Assembly (NCBI GenBank): GCA_013054445.1
Contig: JAAMPI010000834.1
Coordinates: 1 to 24,737 of the forward strand
Length of the DNA stretch: 24,737 bases
Source of the DNA: Cudoniella acicularis
Taxonomy: Eukaryota; Ascomycota; Leotiomycetes; Helotiales; Helotiaceae
Reading direction: 5' to 3'
A program made the position numbers and the translations under genes. Below are positions 1 through 10,019 of the stretch, piece by piece. Every line of letters starts with the position of its first letter. Positions within the stretch are counted from its first letter, which is position 1. A model generated the notes under the pieces. The model was not told the origin of the DNA, did no database searches, and was given only the letters and a program-made list of their open reading frames with translations.

Positions 1-1
1 C

Positions 2-1960
2 GTGGAAAATATGAATAGCGGTAACCATAGCCAGAGCAGTTTCAGCCACCCAAACGTAAGCCCGCAGAGCACTCGCTCAGGACCTTCGCAGTATCAAGGA
101 TCTCACAATCGAGACTCGAGTTCTAGCACACATCATTCTGGCCAAAGTCAAGTGATGAGCCCGACATTTTATCAGTCTGGCGGACAAGGATCGAAGGTGG
201 ATTTGGATAGACCAGTGAGTTTCACCTTTTAGTTTGACGCTATATCGGCTGACGTTCTGCAGGATATGACCATCGGCCAGCTTTCTGTCTATCTCCAGGA
301 GCGCCTCGCGCAACTTCAAACTCGGATCAAGCATACACCAGGAATCCCGACGAACGTCCAAAATCTCCTGATCGAGGAGTGTCGTACGATCGGCCAAGAG
401 TTCAATGAGCAGCAAAGACATCTCAAACACCAAATCGAGGTTATTCAAAATGAGAATATTCAATTGTCTGCTCAGCTTCTTGATGCACAAGAAAAGCTGA
501 AAACTTCAATTCAAGATCGAGATACCTTGCAATCCCGAGTCGACAAATTATTGCAAGAGGCCGAAAAGAGTGACAAGGAATGGGACATTGCAATGCAACA
601 TCTGCAAGCGACCAATGCTTCACTTATGGAGAAGATTGCGATGCAGGAGGAGCAGCTTAAGGGTAAGAGAGCTTTATGGCTTGACTCAAACCCCCATGCA
701 AGCGCTCAGCGACGTGATGCAATGAAAGCCACTATTCGCGACCCGTTCCATTCGCCGTCTGCAAGTGGGAATAGTGGAGTTGGCAGTCAAATGTCCAATA
801 TTGATTCTCCGGCTCCGAGTCCCCTCAAGAGCTCGTTCAGTGGCACATTCAGTGGACCACCGCCTCAGATGGCCCCTTCCGGTGCTCCCACAGGTCCGGC
901 TATACCGCGAGGTCCACGCCGCCGTGCGCACTTGAATATTCAGCTGCCGGTCGGAAAGGCTGAACAACGATCCCATATGGCACTCCCTGCTTCGTGGCAA
1001 AAGTTTCCATCCACCGCCAACAAGATTTTTAACACCGAGCCAGGAGACACTCCTCCTGCTCCTCCCCCATCGATGGCGTTAGTGGTACATACCAAGGCCG
1101 AAGATCCAGCAGAAGACTACACCAATGCTTTTGGAAAGCTTTATGCCCTTATTGAAGGCTGGGTTAAGACTTACGCAAATGAACCAAATGTCACCAACGA
1201 CCAGAAAGTTGCCCGATCAAACGACGTCCTTTGGGCTTATATGATGAACTGTACCTATCCAGGCCATCGCCAGGATTCGCACACACATGTGATGGCTCTT
1301 CTTAGTGAACCCCAGACTCGATATTGGTTCATGATGAGAATGTGTGTTACATATTGCGTCAAGGATATCATCTCTATCAAGACCTTCTACAGCTACAGCG
1401 ATTTGGTTAATAAACAGTTGGAGGAAGTTAGAACAAAGTTGCAGGAGCGAGGTAAGTCTGATCGCACGTCTATGACTGTTGAAATGCTAATTGTCTTCCA
1501 AGGTTTGGCAAATGAAGCTCGCCAAGGTCTCGTTGATCAACAAGCACGCGCCGTCCAGAGTATCATTTCCGCCGGCAACTACCAGGCTTACCGGTCAACC
1601 CAGCTGGCATACCATACAAAGCGCCTCCGTGACATGCTTGGTCCAATGCTCAATGACAATATTTCGCGCCAGGCAGCTGGTAAGGATTTGGGTGCTATTG
1701 CAGTTACTGCTTGGGAACTTTCCGTCAAGATGCACACTTCGCACTTGACATTCCAAGTCTACTTCCCCGAGACAGCTGCGAAGTTTATGGCGGCAACAAT
1801 GGTAGCAAAGGACCAGCCTCATACCGATCCCATGGAGTTGCAGATCCGCCAGACTCGCCTTAAGCTCGTCATCACTCCAGTCATTACTATGCGGGATGAT
1901 CGCGGTACCACCATCAAGGCGAAGAACCTGCATCATTCCACTGTTCTTACAATGATGTAA
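2..1960 (+). CDS. Coiled-coil protein of unknown function, 5'-partial
   Basis: I do not recognise the family. The frame is open to the left edge, so the start lies outside the window. Exons are about 2-214, 263-1451 and 1503-1960. The first intron (215-262) has GTGAGT and ends in CTGCAG, phase 0. The second (1452-1502, 51 nt) has GTAAGT, a GCTAAT branch site and a CAAG acceptor, phase 1. It is a multiple of three without a stop, so it can be missed. The N-terminus is Ser/Gln/His-rich. A Gln/Glu/Leu-rich stretch (about 266-660) looks like a coiled coil; then comes a Pro/Ser-rich linker (about 740-1070) and a mostly helical C-terminal half. The frame stops at TAA 1958-1960, but protein-like sequence goes on in the +1 frame to 2042, so the true C-terminus may be longer. 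The gene is surely real; its function is unknown. Confidence 0.85.
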
Positions 1961-2042
1961 GCAGGCCGGTGCCGAGCTAATGCTGGACATGTCAACTGCC
2001 AAGTGCTTCCGTCTCATCGCCTCGATATCGCATCCAAGATAG
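1959..2042 (+). other. Out-of-frame C-terminal tail of the preceding gene
   Basis: Directly behind the TAA, the +1 frame reads 27 codons beginning K-Q-A-G-A-E-L-M-L-D-M and ending in H-P-R before TAG at 2040-2042. Composition resembles a natural protein end rather than 3' UTR. Removing one base around 1958 would fuse it to the upstream frame as ...T-M-M-K-Q-A-G. Explanations are a true frameshift mutation, a sequence error, +1 recoding at the stop codon, or chance. An alternative is an intron from GTAAGC at 1956 to AAG at 2002, but what follows it looks non-coding. Confidence 0.45.
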
Positions 2043-3779
2043 CTGCGCTCAAAATTCAGGATCAGTCAACAACCTCCAACACTACATAGTCATCTACCCC
2101 TTTTCGCGGACCCAGAATGGCAGTTTGGTCAACCGACTTAACGTCAATTCTTGCAGCATTGCAGCTTGGCGTCTCTTGCAACATTGCATTATTTTTGACC
2201 CCCGAACTCCTCGCAACAACTATCGACGTCACATTCTTCTCAGTTTCTACTCAAATATACTTATGAGAGGCTTGTACCGCAACAGGTAGACAAAATGTCT
2301 AACAACACCATCTCCTGTACGTCCGCTCACGGAGGGTCCGATCGTTGCGGCATATTTCATCCTGTTGGCACTACTTGCCTTCTCCCATCTCAACCATGAT
2401 GACGAGTCCTTCTTTTCCTTCAACCCAAAAAGCAATTCATCTCACATTCATAGAAGTCGGACGAACAAGCGAGTTCGACGCCAGAAAATCACTTCTCTCG
2501 AAGCCAGACAGCCGTGTTTCGTCAATGAGGTGGACCAGTTGCCTAGCCTGTTTTTCTCTCTCGATAACTACCACACTCACTCGCTTGTTGTGGTTCGTTC
2601 GATTTGGACGACAGGACTCTGGCATGGTATACTTGATGGTGGTGGTTAGTTTTTCTTGCTGGGATGAATAAAACGGACGGGCGCCAAAATTTTCATTTTA
2701 CCCTTTCTGATGTTTTTCGGGCCTCTCTGAGATAACCGGTACTGGACAAGCTTGGCGTGCGATGGTTTACCTATTTTTCGCTCGTGTGGGTTTCGAAGAT
2801 CGATGGCGTTGATTGGGTGGTGGCATTTTAACTCAGACGACGACACACTGGCTCTTTCTTTGCGTATTAAAAGTGATTTTCTGCGATAGACGAAAAATTC
2901 AGTATGAATTTTTAAAATCAAACGCGATGCATTAGTGGTGATGAGTGCCTGAATATTCGAATGTGGCGGCTTACTTCCTGTTCTCTTGACTCGCTGCTTG
3001 TCATGGCAAAGCTTGTTTCAACACTTAAGCCTTCTCATGAAAATAGAAAGAATCCAGGGCCTCGGCAGGTCCGGAAACCTCAAATGCTGCTGTACGACAG
3101 TACGAGTTTTGTTATTATCTTAATATATTTCTCCAAGTGAAAGGTGGAGAATAAATCTAGTCAGGACTTAGGAAATGAGCTCGTCAACTTAAATTTCCCA
3201 AAACAGACACGCCCACTCTCAGCCCTCCCCAATCCAGCGCCTCTTCCGCTCGCTACCACCATTTCTTCCTGAATCTCCTCGATCAATTTATCCTCAACCA
3301 CGCTTCGTCGCTTCCGCACCAACACTCTTCCCGTTTTCCTCACATATAAACAATTTATGGGTCCGCAAACGTTGTCATTGGCGGAACATTCGTTCTCGAA
3401 ACGGCAAACGGGGCCTTATGTACCCCACACTGACCCCTGGATCCGACGATGCCATTTTGCATGGTACGGGGGTCTAAGAGGAAGAAGTGCCGGCCCGATG
3501 CACCTTTTTTTTTTTGGAGGGAGGGAGATGTTCCTCGAATGGTTTTCTGGGTGGAGGGACATGTGGTGACCCTTGTTTTTTTTAGAGAGGGGGGGGGGAG
3601 GAGGCAGGGTAGAATTGGGTGATTGGAGGGGTTTGGAAGATGGGAGTCCAGGAGAACGACGACGGGTTTGCCCGACCCGTTGATCTTCCGTTCATCGAGA
3701 ATCCGAATCCGAAGTCCAGGAGAGGAGAAGGAGGACGGTGGACCTGCTTCGTGGCGTGGGTATAGTGGGCAGTGGGGAA
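2043..3779. other. Intergenic region, no gene recognised
   Basis: Reading frames here are short and overlap on both strands, with no family resemblance or convincing splice sites. The part near 3480-3620 is low complexity, with a T-run near 3507-3517 and a G-run near 3591-3600. The downstream portion is presumably the upstream region of the GH12 gene. Confidence 0.6.
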
Positions 3780-3781
3780 GG

Positions 3782-3789
3782 TATAAGTA
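3782..3789 (+). promoter_or_regulatory. TATA-like element of the GH12 gene
   Basis: TATAAGTA lies about 125 bp upstream of the GH12 ATG, a spacing that fits a core promoter with a 5' UTR of about 90 nt. It is assigned by sequence and position only. Confidence 0.45.
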
Positions 3790-3844
3790 TGGAATGTATT
3801 CCCAAGTTTTTTGCTGCTTGCTTGTCAAGTGCTAACCCACTTGT

Positions 3845-3870
3845 CATTCGTTCATTCATTCATTCATTCG
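3845..3870 (+). repeat. TTCA tetranucleotide microsatellite
   Basis: About six imperfect copies of CATT/TTCA lie just before the GH12 start codon, probably in the 5' leader. Length polymorphism between strains is likely. Confidence 0.8.
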
Positions 3871-3906
3871 TTTTCAAAAGTTACGCTCTTTCATCAATTC
3901 GAAATT

Positions 3907-4912
3907 ATGAAGTTCTCGCAGACCCTCCTTCCTCTGGCTTTCGCCTCTGCTACTTTGGCAACTCCCACTGGCACTCTTGACAAGAGGGCTACGACTATTT
4001 GTGGGCAATGGGACTCTGTTGCTACGGGTACCTATACTGTGTACCAGGATTTGTGGGATGAATCTGCGGCCTCCTCTGGTTCGCAGTGCACGACTGTTAC
4101 CTCTCTGTCGGGCACCAAACTTGCTGTAAGTGGCGGATTTCTCCCTTTCCTCGAAAGTTCGTAGTGCTAATATGTTGAAGTGGTCCACAAGCTGGACATG
4201 GGCAGGTGGATCTTCCAGCGTAAAGTCCTACGCCAACGCAGTCGTCACCACGACCTCGAAAAAGATCTCCGCCATCAGCAGCATTGCGACAACCTGGAAG
4301 TGGGCTTATACTGGAAGTGACATCGTTGCAGATGTCTCCTACGATATGTTCACATCTTCCACCTCTGGAGGATCGAATGCGTACGAGATCATGGTAGTAA
4401 GTTCATGGGGCCTTTGCTCTTACATTTCCCCATCTCACCTTGTTTCATCATTTCTCCTGATCCCCTCCTGAACCTTTCTCGAAACCTTCCTAATCCAGTG
4501 AAATTTATCCTAAGACTTTCCTAGAGAGGTAAAAACTAACTCCCCTGTCTCATAGTGGCTTGCTGCCATCGGCGGAGCTGGGCCGATTTCCAGCACTGGT
4601 TCGGCCATCGCGACAACCACAATCAACGATGTTAAATTCAAGCTGTACAGTGGACCTAATGGTGACACCACTGTCTACAGCTTTGTTGCTGAGAGCAAGG
4701 CGACCAGCTTCTCGGGAGATCTGTTGAACTTCTTCAAGTACTTGGAAAGCAATGAAGGTTTCTCATCGAGCCAATATCTTGTTTCTATTGGTGCCGGAAC
4801 TGAGCCTTTCACTGGTATGTTGAGCTTTGACAAGCAGAATATGCTTTGCTAACCTGATGCAGGATCCAATGCTGTCTTTAAGACTTCTGCATACAGCTGT
4901 GTTGTCAGCTAG
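3907..4912 (+). CDS. Secreted GH12 endoglucanase / xyloglucanase
   Basis: Glycoside hydrolase family 12 enzyme that cleaves beta-1,4-glucan or xyloglucan outside the cell. Exons are 3907-4125, 4181-4396, 4556-4814 and 4863-4912, giving 247 residues, the normal family length. Introns have GTAAGT/GTATGT donors and CTAAT/CTAAC branch points; the second is 159 nt, the others about 50. Residues 1-18 form a signal peptide ([18 protein letters not shown]), followed by a short propeptide with Lys-Arg at 26-27, a Kex2-type site. The catalytic nucleophile is Glu142 in YEIMVWLAA, whose codons straddle intron 2. The acid/base is Glu228 in GTEPFTG, which straddles intron 3. The motif F-S-G-D-L-L-N-F-F before it is also typical. 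Substrate preference (cellulose or xyloglucan) cannot be told from the sequence. Relatives in plant pathogens are secreted wall-degrading enzymes. The start is the only ATG giving the signal peptide. Confidence 0.95.
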
Positions 4913-6203
4913 ATTTCTCTTCCTGGTAGAAAGTCCTATATTCGATGTATATATTTGGAGACCATTTCTGACTTGGTTTCTCGGCACGGGGAAAGGAAAT
5001 TGGGATGACGAGGATTTGTACATACTCATTGACTTCTTGAAGAAAATAGAGAAGTTAGCCTGTTCTTCTGGCACAGTTATTTTATCAAATCTTCTGGGAC
5101 AGAAATTCCAAGGTATTCGATCCAACTTCTGGAGGGAATCTGTGGCATTATCGAAAGTCCCGATAATGACCTCCTTTACCCGCTCCATCGTTTTGACAAA
5201 GCAAAAGCCCCTGGGCCTCGGTGAGCTTGGCAACTGCCACAAAGATACTGCCTTGAGACCCCCTTCAGCGAATTACTTTAAATCTGGTCGTTGGTGTTCT
5301 GGGCGCAAGGAGACCCAACTGGCAACCTAGGATTTTCGGAAGGCTGAAGAGGAAGCTTACTATAGCCTTTAGGCGCTTGTGGGGGTATCAAGCGCCGCGA
5401 GCAACTCACAGTGCAGAACACAGCCGCCCTAGACGGAGAGACTATGATCATGACTGGAGTGCCGCCTTCCTCGTCGAGATGAGCCCTCATTTCGCAAGGC
5501 CAAGAACCCTCTTCCCTCTACCACTAGAATCAGATTTTCTCCATCCTACGAGGCTGTAAATGTGCCGTCCTTCCGGTAAAGGAATGCCTTGAAAAATGTC
5601 AGGCCGCAGCTTGAAGCCCAAAACTCGCCGAGGATTCAAGAGAAGCAAAACTCGGGGGCGGGGAGTATGTTGTTCCTGCATCAGAGGTACCAAGTGGTGA
5701 ACTGTGCCAAGCCCCCCGGATCCTCATATGCATCCGATGTTATGTGTTGCTTTCCAGGAGGAGGAAAGTCGGCATGGCGTGTGGGGTAAAGTAGGATCGC
5801 AATGTCGTGGACAGAGGCGAGGCAATCTGTGAGGCAAACTTGCCAAGTCATGTACCTGCCGAAGACACAATGAGGCGGGCTCAGATGAGGCGCAGGGGCC
5901 AGTAGGCGGTGCTCGCTTCCTCGCCCAATCAGATGCACATTTCGCCGCTCCATAGCCGACTTTCCAACGACCTTCATCACAACCTCATACAAACACTCAC
6001 CGCGACAAGGAAGCATGATTCCCTTTAGCTTTGCTCTTTCCGACACTCCGGCTGGGCCTCATCATGCGCTGGTGGCGTCGATAACCCTCGAGACAGCTTT
6101 GTAAGTAAATTAACGGATCAGCAGAGCGCTGAGCGCACAGCCAGGGCAGAGACACCGGCTCTTCAAATCTGCGCTACTCGGTTCTTCAACACGCATCGAG
6201 AGC
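4913..6203. other. Intergenic region, no gene recognised
   Basis: Holds the 3' region of the GH12 gene and the upstream region of the VWA gene. Open frames of up to about 165 codons occur on both strands but overlap each other, run into GH12 exons, and carry no motif. I see no RNA gene or repeat. Confidence 0.55.
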
Positions 6204-6210
6204 ATATAAG
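6204..6210 (+). promoter_or_regulatory. TATA-like element of the VWA gene
   Basis: ATATAAG occurs about 145 bp upstream of the chosen ATG. The leader after it is rich in A and C (CAAAC, ACAACC), typical of fungal 5' leaders. Confidence 0.45.
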
Positions 6211-6352
6211 GATAAGTCCGCGATCTCTTTCTGTTCCTTCTATCATTCACAATACAAGACCTCGAGTGACCTACAAAGAGTCATACAAACAAAAGTCGCC
6301 GCAAACATTCACCAAAAAACTTCTTATCAAAACCTACATCAACAACCACCAA

Positions 6353-7504
6353 ATGCCCCACTCCACACTTCCGACAATGCCTTCAGGATCGCCACCTTGG
6401 ACTGTCTATCCAGTACCAGAGCGCCGGTCCTTTTTGGGCTCTATTCGCAAACTTGCACGCAAAAACAGCAACTCCTCCCAACATTCCAACTCTTCAAGCG
6501 AATCCCCTAATCTTTCAACTCCTCAATATATAGGAGGATCTAGAAGCCCGAATCGAGGCTCAAACCCTTTCTCAAACCCCTCACCTGCCACGCGGCGCCC
6601 AGACAGACCAGGCATGAACGCCTTTACTACCCCATCAAACGAGCCTCCGCCAGCTTATACACCATCACCGACGACTGCCTCCGGTCCAATACTATCAGAC
6701 CAACTAGCTGAACTTGATTCTCCAGTCTCTGCGCCTGTAGCTGCACCTTCAGATGCCGCAAGCAGCCGTGAGGACCCTTACTCTTTTCTCGCCACCTTTG
6801 ACACTACACTCCTCATCGATGACTCCGGTTCTATGGCTGGCCGCTCATGGCGCGAGGTCGCTCAGGCACTCCGTACAATCGCCCCTATTGTGACTCAACA
6901 TGATAGCGATGGAATCGACGTTTACTTCCTGAATCACAAATCCTCTAACCCAGGCGCGCCGTCGGAGGGTGTTGCACCCAGCGGATATAGAGGCATCAAG
7001 AGAGCCGCTACCATCACTGAAATCTTTGAGCGTGTCCGGCCCCAGGGTGGAACCCCAACAGGCACCAGAGTACACAATATCTTGAAGCCTTACCTTACCA
7101 AGTTGGAAAAGGACTTGGCTGATGGCAAGGAAGTCAAGCCTTTGAACCTCATCGTTCTCACAGATGGCGTTCCTTCCGATGACGTCGAATCAGTCTTGAT
7201 ATCTGCGGCCAAGAAACTCGACAAGCTCGACGCACCACCATTCCAAATTGGTGTTCAATTCTTCCAAGTAGGCAACGAAGAAGGTGCCAAAGAAGCACTT
7301 GAAGAACTCGATGATGGTCTCAGCGATTTGGTTGAAGGTGGAGTCAGAGATATCGTTGATACAGTGACATGGACTGGAGGTGCTAGCTCCAGCGAGGGAG
7401 CAGTCCGTCTGACGGGTGATTCGATTCTTAAGTGTGTTTTGGGCGCAGTAGTCAAGAGACTCGATCGCAGACCCACAGATGGACAGGTCAGACAGCGAAG
7501 ATAA
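6353..7504 (+). CDS. VWA-domain protein with disordered N-terminus
   Basis: A 383-residue, single-exon protein. Residues 1 to about 140 are Ser/Pro/Asn-rich and probably disordered. A von Willebrand factor A domain follows. Its metal-ion site is complete: D-D-S-G-S-M starting at residue 156 gives DxSxS, a Thr lies in T-P-T-G-T near residue 236, and an Asp in L-T-D-G-V near residue 271. VWA domains of this intracellular fungal type bind protein partners through a divalent cation; the partner is unknown. There is no signal peptide or membrane segment. I chose the first in-frame ATG (6353); a second at 6377 is possible. The C-terminus is short and basic (R-Q-R-R). Fungi often have several such proteins, mostly uncharacterised. 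Confidence 0.9.
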   Translation: MPHSTLPTMPSGSPPWTVYPVPERRSFLGSIRKLARKNSNSSQHSNSSSESPNLSTPQYIGGSRSPNRGSNPFSNPSPATRRPDRPGMNAFTTPSNEPPPAYTPSPTTASGPILSDQLAELDSPVSAPVAAPSDAASSREDPYSFLATFDTTLLIDDSGSMAGRSWREVAQALRTIAPIVTQHDSDGIDVYFLNHKSSNPGAPSEGVAPSGYRGIKRAATITEIFERVRPQGGTPTGTRVHNILKPYLTKLEKDLADGKEVKPLNLIVLTDGVPSDDVESVLISAAKKLDKLDAPPFQIGVQFFQVGNEEGAKEALEELDDGLSDLVEGGVRDIVDTVTWTGGASSSEGAVRLTGDSILKCVLGAVVKRLDRRPTDGQVRQRR

Positions 7505-7962
7505 ACTCACTATTTTTCCATTTGTATTTTCTTTGTACGATATTCCTTCTAGAGGGATGGGAAAACTGGCATGGCTTTGGCGTTGGCAGACGAAGGCTTC
7601 TTGATACCCGATGACATCAATGACGTTTATTTTAGCTTATTTATTTCAATGTTAATGTCTTTCGAACTTGCAATACACCTTTACGAATCGCTTAAGTGAT
7701 CATATATCTCATATCCCACACAGAGCCAATCTTCCCTTTAAAGGTCAACAGCTTCTGATTTACCTATGGCATAAGTGTATCTGATTTTGGGCTTGCCATG
7801 TGCTGCTATGCAATGGATTTGAATTACTCAACTGACTACAGCTTTTAGAGAGTACGACAAAACATTCACAACACAATATGGCAGGCAGCAGACATCACTT
7901 AATCAATCAAACTCTCCGAAAAACATTCCTACTAGCATTCAGAAAAGGTGCATACAGCGCTA
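7505..7962. other. 3' flank of the VWA gene, nothing further seen
   Basis: AT-rich sequence with no supported gene. A short open frame from 7878 overlaps the first TTCTAGAA motif and has no family resemblance. Confidence 0.5.
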
Positions 7963-8351
7963 TTCTAGAAGCCTCGCCACAACCTTATCAATTTAGCAAA
8001 TCCACGCCCTATGAAGCAAAAAAAAAAAGTCGCCGAGACAACAGAGCCTTACATTCCTCTGTTGTCGTGTGTCAACCTCACGAGAACAAAACTACTCACA
8101 GTTGAGTAATGCGCCCAAGAGAAAAAAAAGGGGGAAGGGGGGGAGTGGGGGGTTCGACGCGAGGCTAGCTTACATAGCCCCTTCGATCATAGTGGGGCTT
8201 TCTAACGTCCTTTGGAGCAGCCGACCTAAAATGCATCTAGAAGCAGGTCTTGCTGAAAAAGCTTTCAGCCTCGCGGTGCTGAACATTTTCTAGAAGCAAA
8301 GAGCCTCAAGTAGGGGTTCTAGAAGCGTCGTCTTCGTAATGGATTCGAGAA
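7963..8351. promoter_or_regulatory. Scattered TTCnnGAA palindromes (heat-shock-element-like)
   Basis: TTCTAGAA occurs at 7963-7970, 8288-8295 and 8317-8324, TTCGAGAA at 8344-8351, and the near match ATCTAGAA at 8235-8242. Four of these are followed by GC or by AGC-like sequence, so a short shared TCTAGAAGC element may be repeated. TTCnnGAA is the core pair of a heat-shock factor site. The sites lie upstream of the dead dehydrogenase (8486), so they may have been its promoter. Function is inference; a decayed repeat is the alternative. Confidence 0.3.
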
Positions 8352-8485
8352 GTTACTGATGTCAGTGTAGATCAAAGAGATTCAACATATCGTCAAATTT
8401 CTAAGGAAGTGAACGAAATTGGTATTTCATTTAGCCGTTTCATTGCCATCTTCCTTGCCTCTTTGTTGTTTAAGTTTGTGTGTAC

Positions 8486-9043
8486 ATGTCAGCGTTGTAT
8501 TTAATCCAAGAGCATACAGCAATAGCGCCCAAAACCCTAGACTTCAAATGCGCCCTCATCACGGATGGAGGAGGCGCCATTATAAAAGCGATAGCGGAAT
8601 ACTTGATTTCGATGGAGAAGAAAATTGGAATTGCCGGGTGGACAGAGAAGACGCTCATTCAAGCTGCTAAATTGTAATTCCCTTTCTCTTTCGCTCTTGG
8701 GCCAGTATTCCTTCATTCGAAGGCAAGAATAAAGTTCGGGAAAGCTTACAAGAAAAATAGGTTTCGAAACAAGCACAACTTACAACGTCCTCGACATAGG
8801 CGACAGACATCCCCGACATCCCCTCCCTCATCAAAAAAATCACAAAGAACACCCCAACCTCAACAGCCTTATTAATAACGCCGGCGTGTAACACCAAATC
8901 ACGATCTCCTCTTTCGACCTCCACAAAAACAGAATAAGAAATCAACATCAACATCCGTCTCCTGCATCTAACCACCACTCTCCTCCCTCACTTCAAAACC
9001 AAGAACGCCGCTTCAACATATCAAAATTTCGAGTGTTCTAGGT
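8486..9043 (+). pseudogene. Broken short-chain dehydrogenase/reductase (SDR)
   Basis: The 5' part from ATG 8486 reads T-L-D-F-K-C-A-L-I-T-D-G-G-G-A-I, a damaged version of the SDR TGxxxGxG cofactor loop, then A-E-Y-L-I-S-M and a W-T-E-K-T-L segment. A likely intron of about 87 nt (GTAATT at 8674, TAG at 8760) follows, but its ends no longer keep the phase. The gene then resumes with Y-N-V-L-D-I-G-D and shifts frame near 8805. It reads P-D-I-P-S-L-I-K-K-I, shifts back near 8840, and gives H-P-N-L-N-S-L-I-N-N-A-G-V, the conserved NNAG motif, directly followed by TAA 8889-8891. Later pieces N-I-N-I-R-L-L-H-L...L-L-P-H-F-K (from 8941) and I-S-S-V-L-G (to 9043, the NVSS region) lie in two further frames. 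The Tyr-Lys catalytic part is missing, so the gene is also truncated at 3'. At least four frameshifts and one stop make it dead. Confidence 0.85.
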
Positions 9044-10019
9044 AGGGATGAGTCTCCATAGAGATAAATAGGGAGGATCCGGATGATAATAAGAGGGAGA
9101 ATAACAGGGGCGCTTTGATGGTGGAGGAGTTCATAGGGCAAGTCTGCATAGTGGCTTTGGCTTGAACCTACAATGAGTATTTGAAAGCTTGTTGGTGCAG
9201 TGTCGACAAATTATAAAGATGGCAAGATGGACTTCAACTAATTATTACCCTACGAAAGCCGACTTCCAGAGAGACTTCTAGGTGCAACTGTACCTATAGC
9301 ATACAAGACCCTATAGTAGAATCTTTTAGGTGTGGAACCGCGATTACTATCACAGTATAAAGACGATTAAATTACTATATAGGGTATATTAAAACTATTA
9401 TACTATACTCTTAGGCTAGAGATAGAAACTTAAGGTTAATTATTAAGCTAATACTACGTTCTTAGTAGAAGATTATACGTCTTTTATCAATTTTTAGAAG
9501 CAGTGCTCGCTTTCCCGAGGAAGGTTTTGACGAGAAAATATCTTAGACTTTCTTTAGTTTATTTAATCGATTAATTGAAACAGACGACACCGGAAATGAC
9601 TCAAACGAGTATCTATCTGTGCAATACTTATTTAAGAAATTATCTAACTTTTAATATATTCTTTTTTTACGAAAGTACGTGATGTGCCAGCTTATAGTCG
9701 TTTGGATGTTAGTCATAAATCCTACTCACATTTAGGACTTACTAATTTAGTCTGCGCACAAGGTTATAAATACAGGCCACGAATTCGCGACCTTCATAAT
9801 TTAATCGTTCTATTAATTAGATCCATTCATGTCCTCAAAAACCTACCTCTCATCCAGTGTCTTAAATTTGTAAAGTTTACCTACAAGGTCAGTATCCAGA
9901 TTCCAGCGCTATTTCCTCGACCGCTAAGTTATTAATCAAGCAGTCTGTCAGCGATAGAATTCCTCAAATTTCTTCTTTCACGATCCAGAAGATGTTCTCC
10001 TCTACGTGCACTTAGCTAG
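9044..10019. other. AT-rich non-coding stretch
   Basis: From about 9240 to 9680 the sequence is markedly AT-rich and full of TA steps (CTATATAGGG, TTATACTATACTC, TTAATTATTAAGC), unlike the flanks. Stop codons occur in every frame. Such stretches in filamentous ascomycetes usually come from repeat-induced point mutation of old transposons, but I cannot identify the parent element. The part from 9680 on is less AT-rich and runs into the F-box pseudogene; some of it may belong to that gene. Confidence 0.5.

Noticed and set aside
663..709. GTAAGA...CTCAG as an extra intron in the first gene
   Set aside because: Removing 47 nt (or 40 nt to the nearer AG) would break the frame, and the sequence reads well as coding.
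1956..2002. Terminal intron GTAAGC...CAAG at the end of the first gene
   Set aside because: The signals are fair, but the sequence beyond it looks like 3' UTR, whereas the unspliced +1 frame is more protein-like; kept only as an alternative.
4763..5330. Open frames of about 160 codons on both strands after GH12
   Set aside because: They overlap each other and run into GH12 exons, and show no family resemblance.
5681..6046. 121-codon minus-strand open frame in the VWA upstream region
   Set aside because: No motif or start context; overlaps a probable promoter region.
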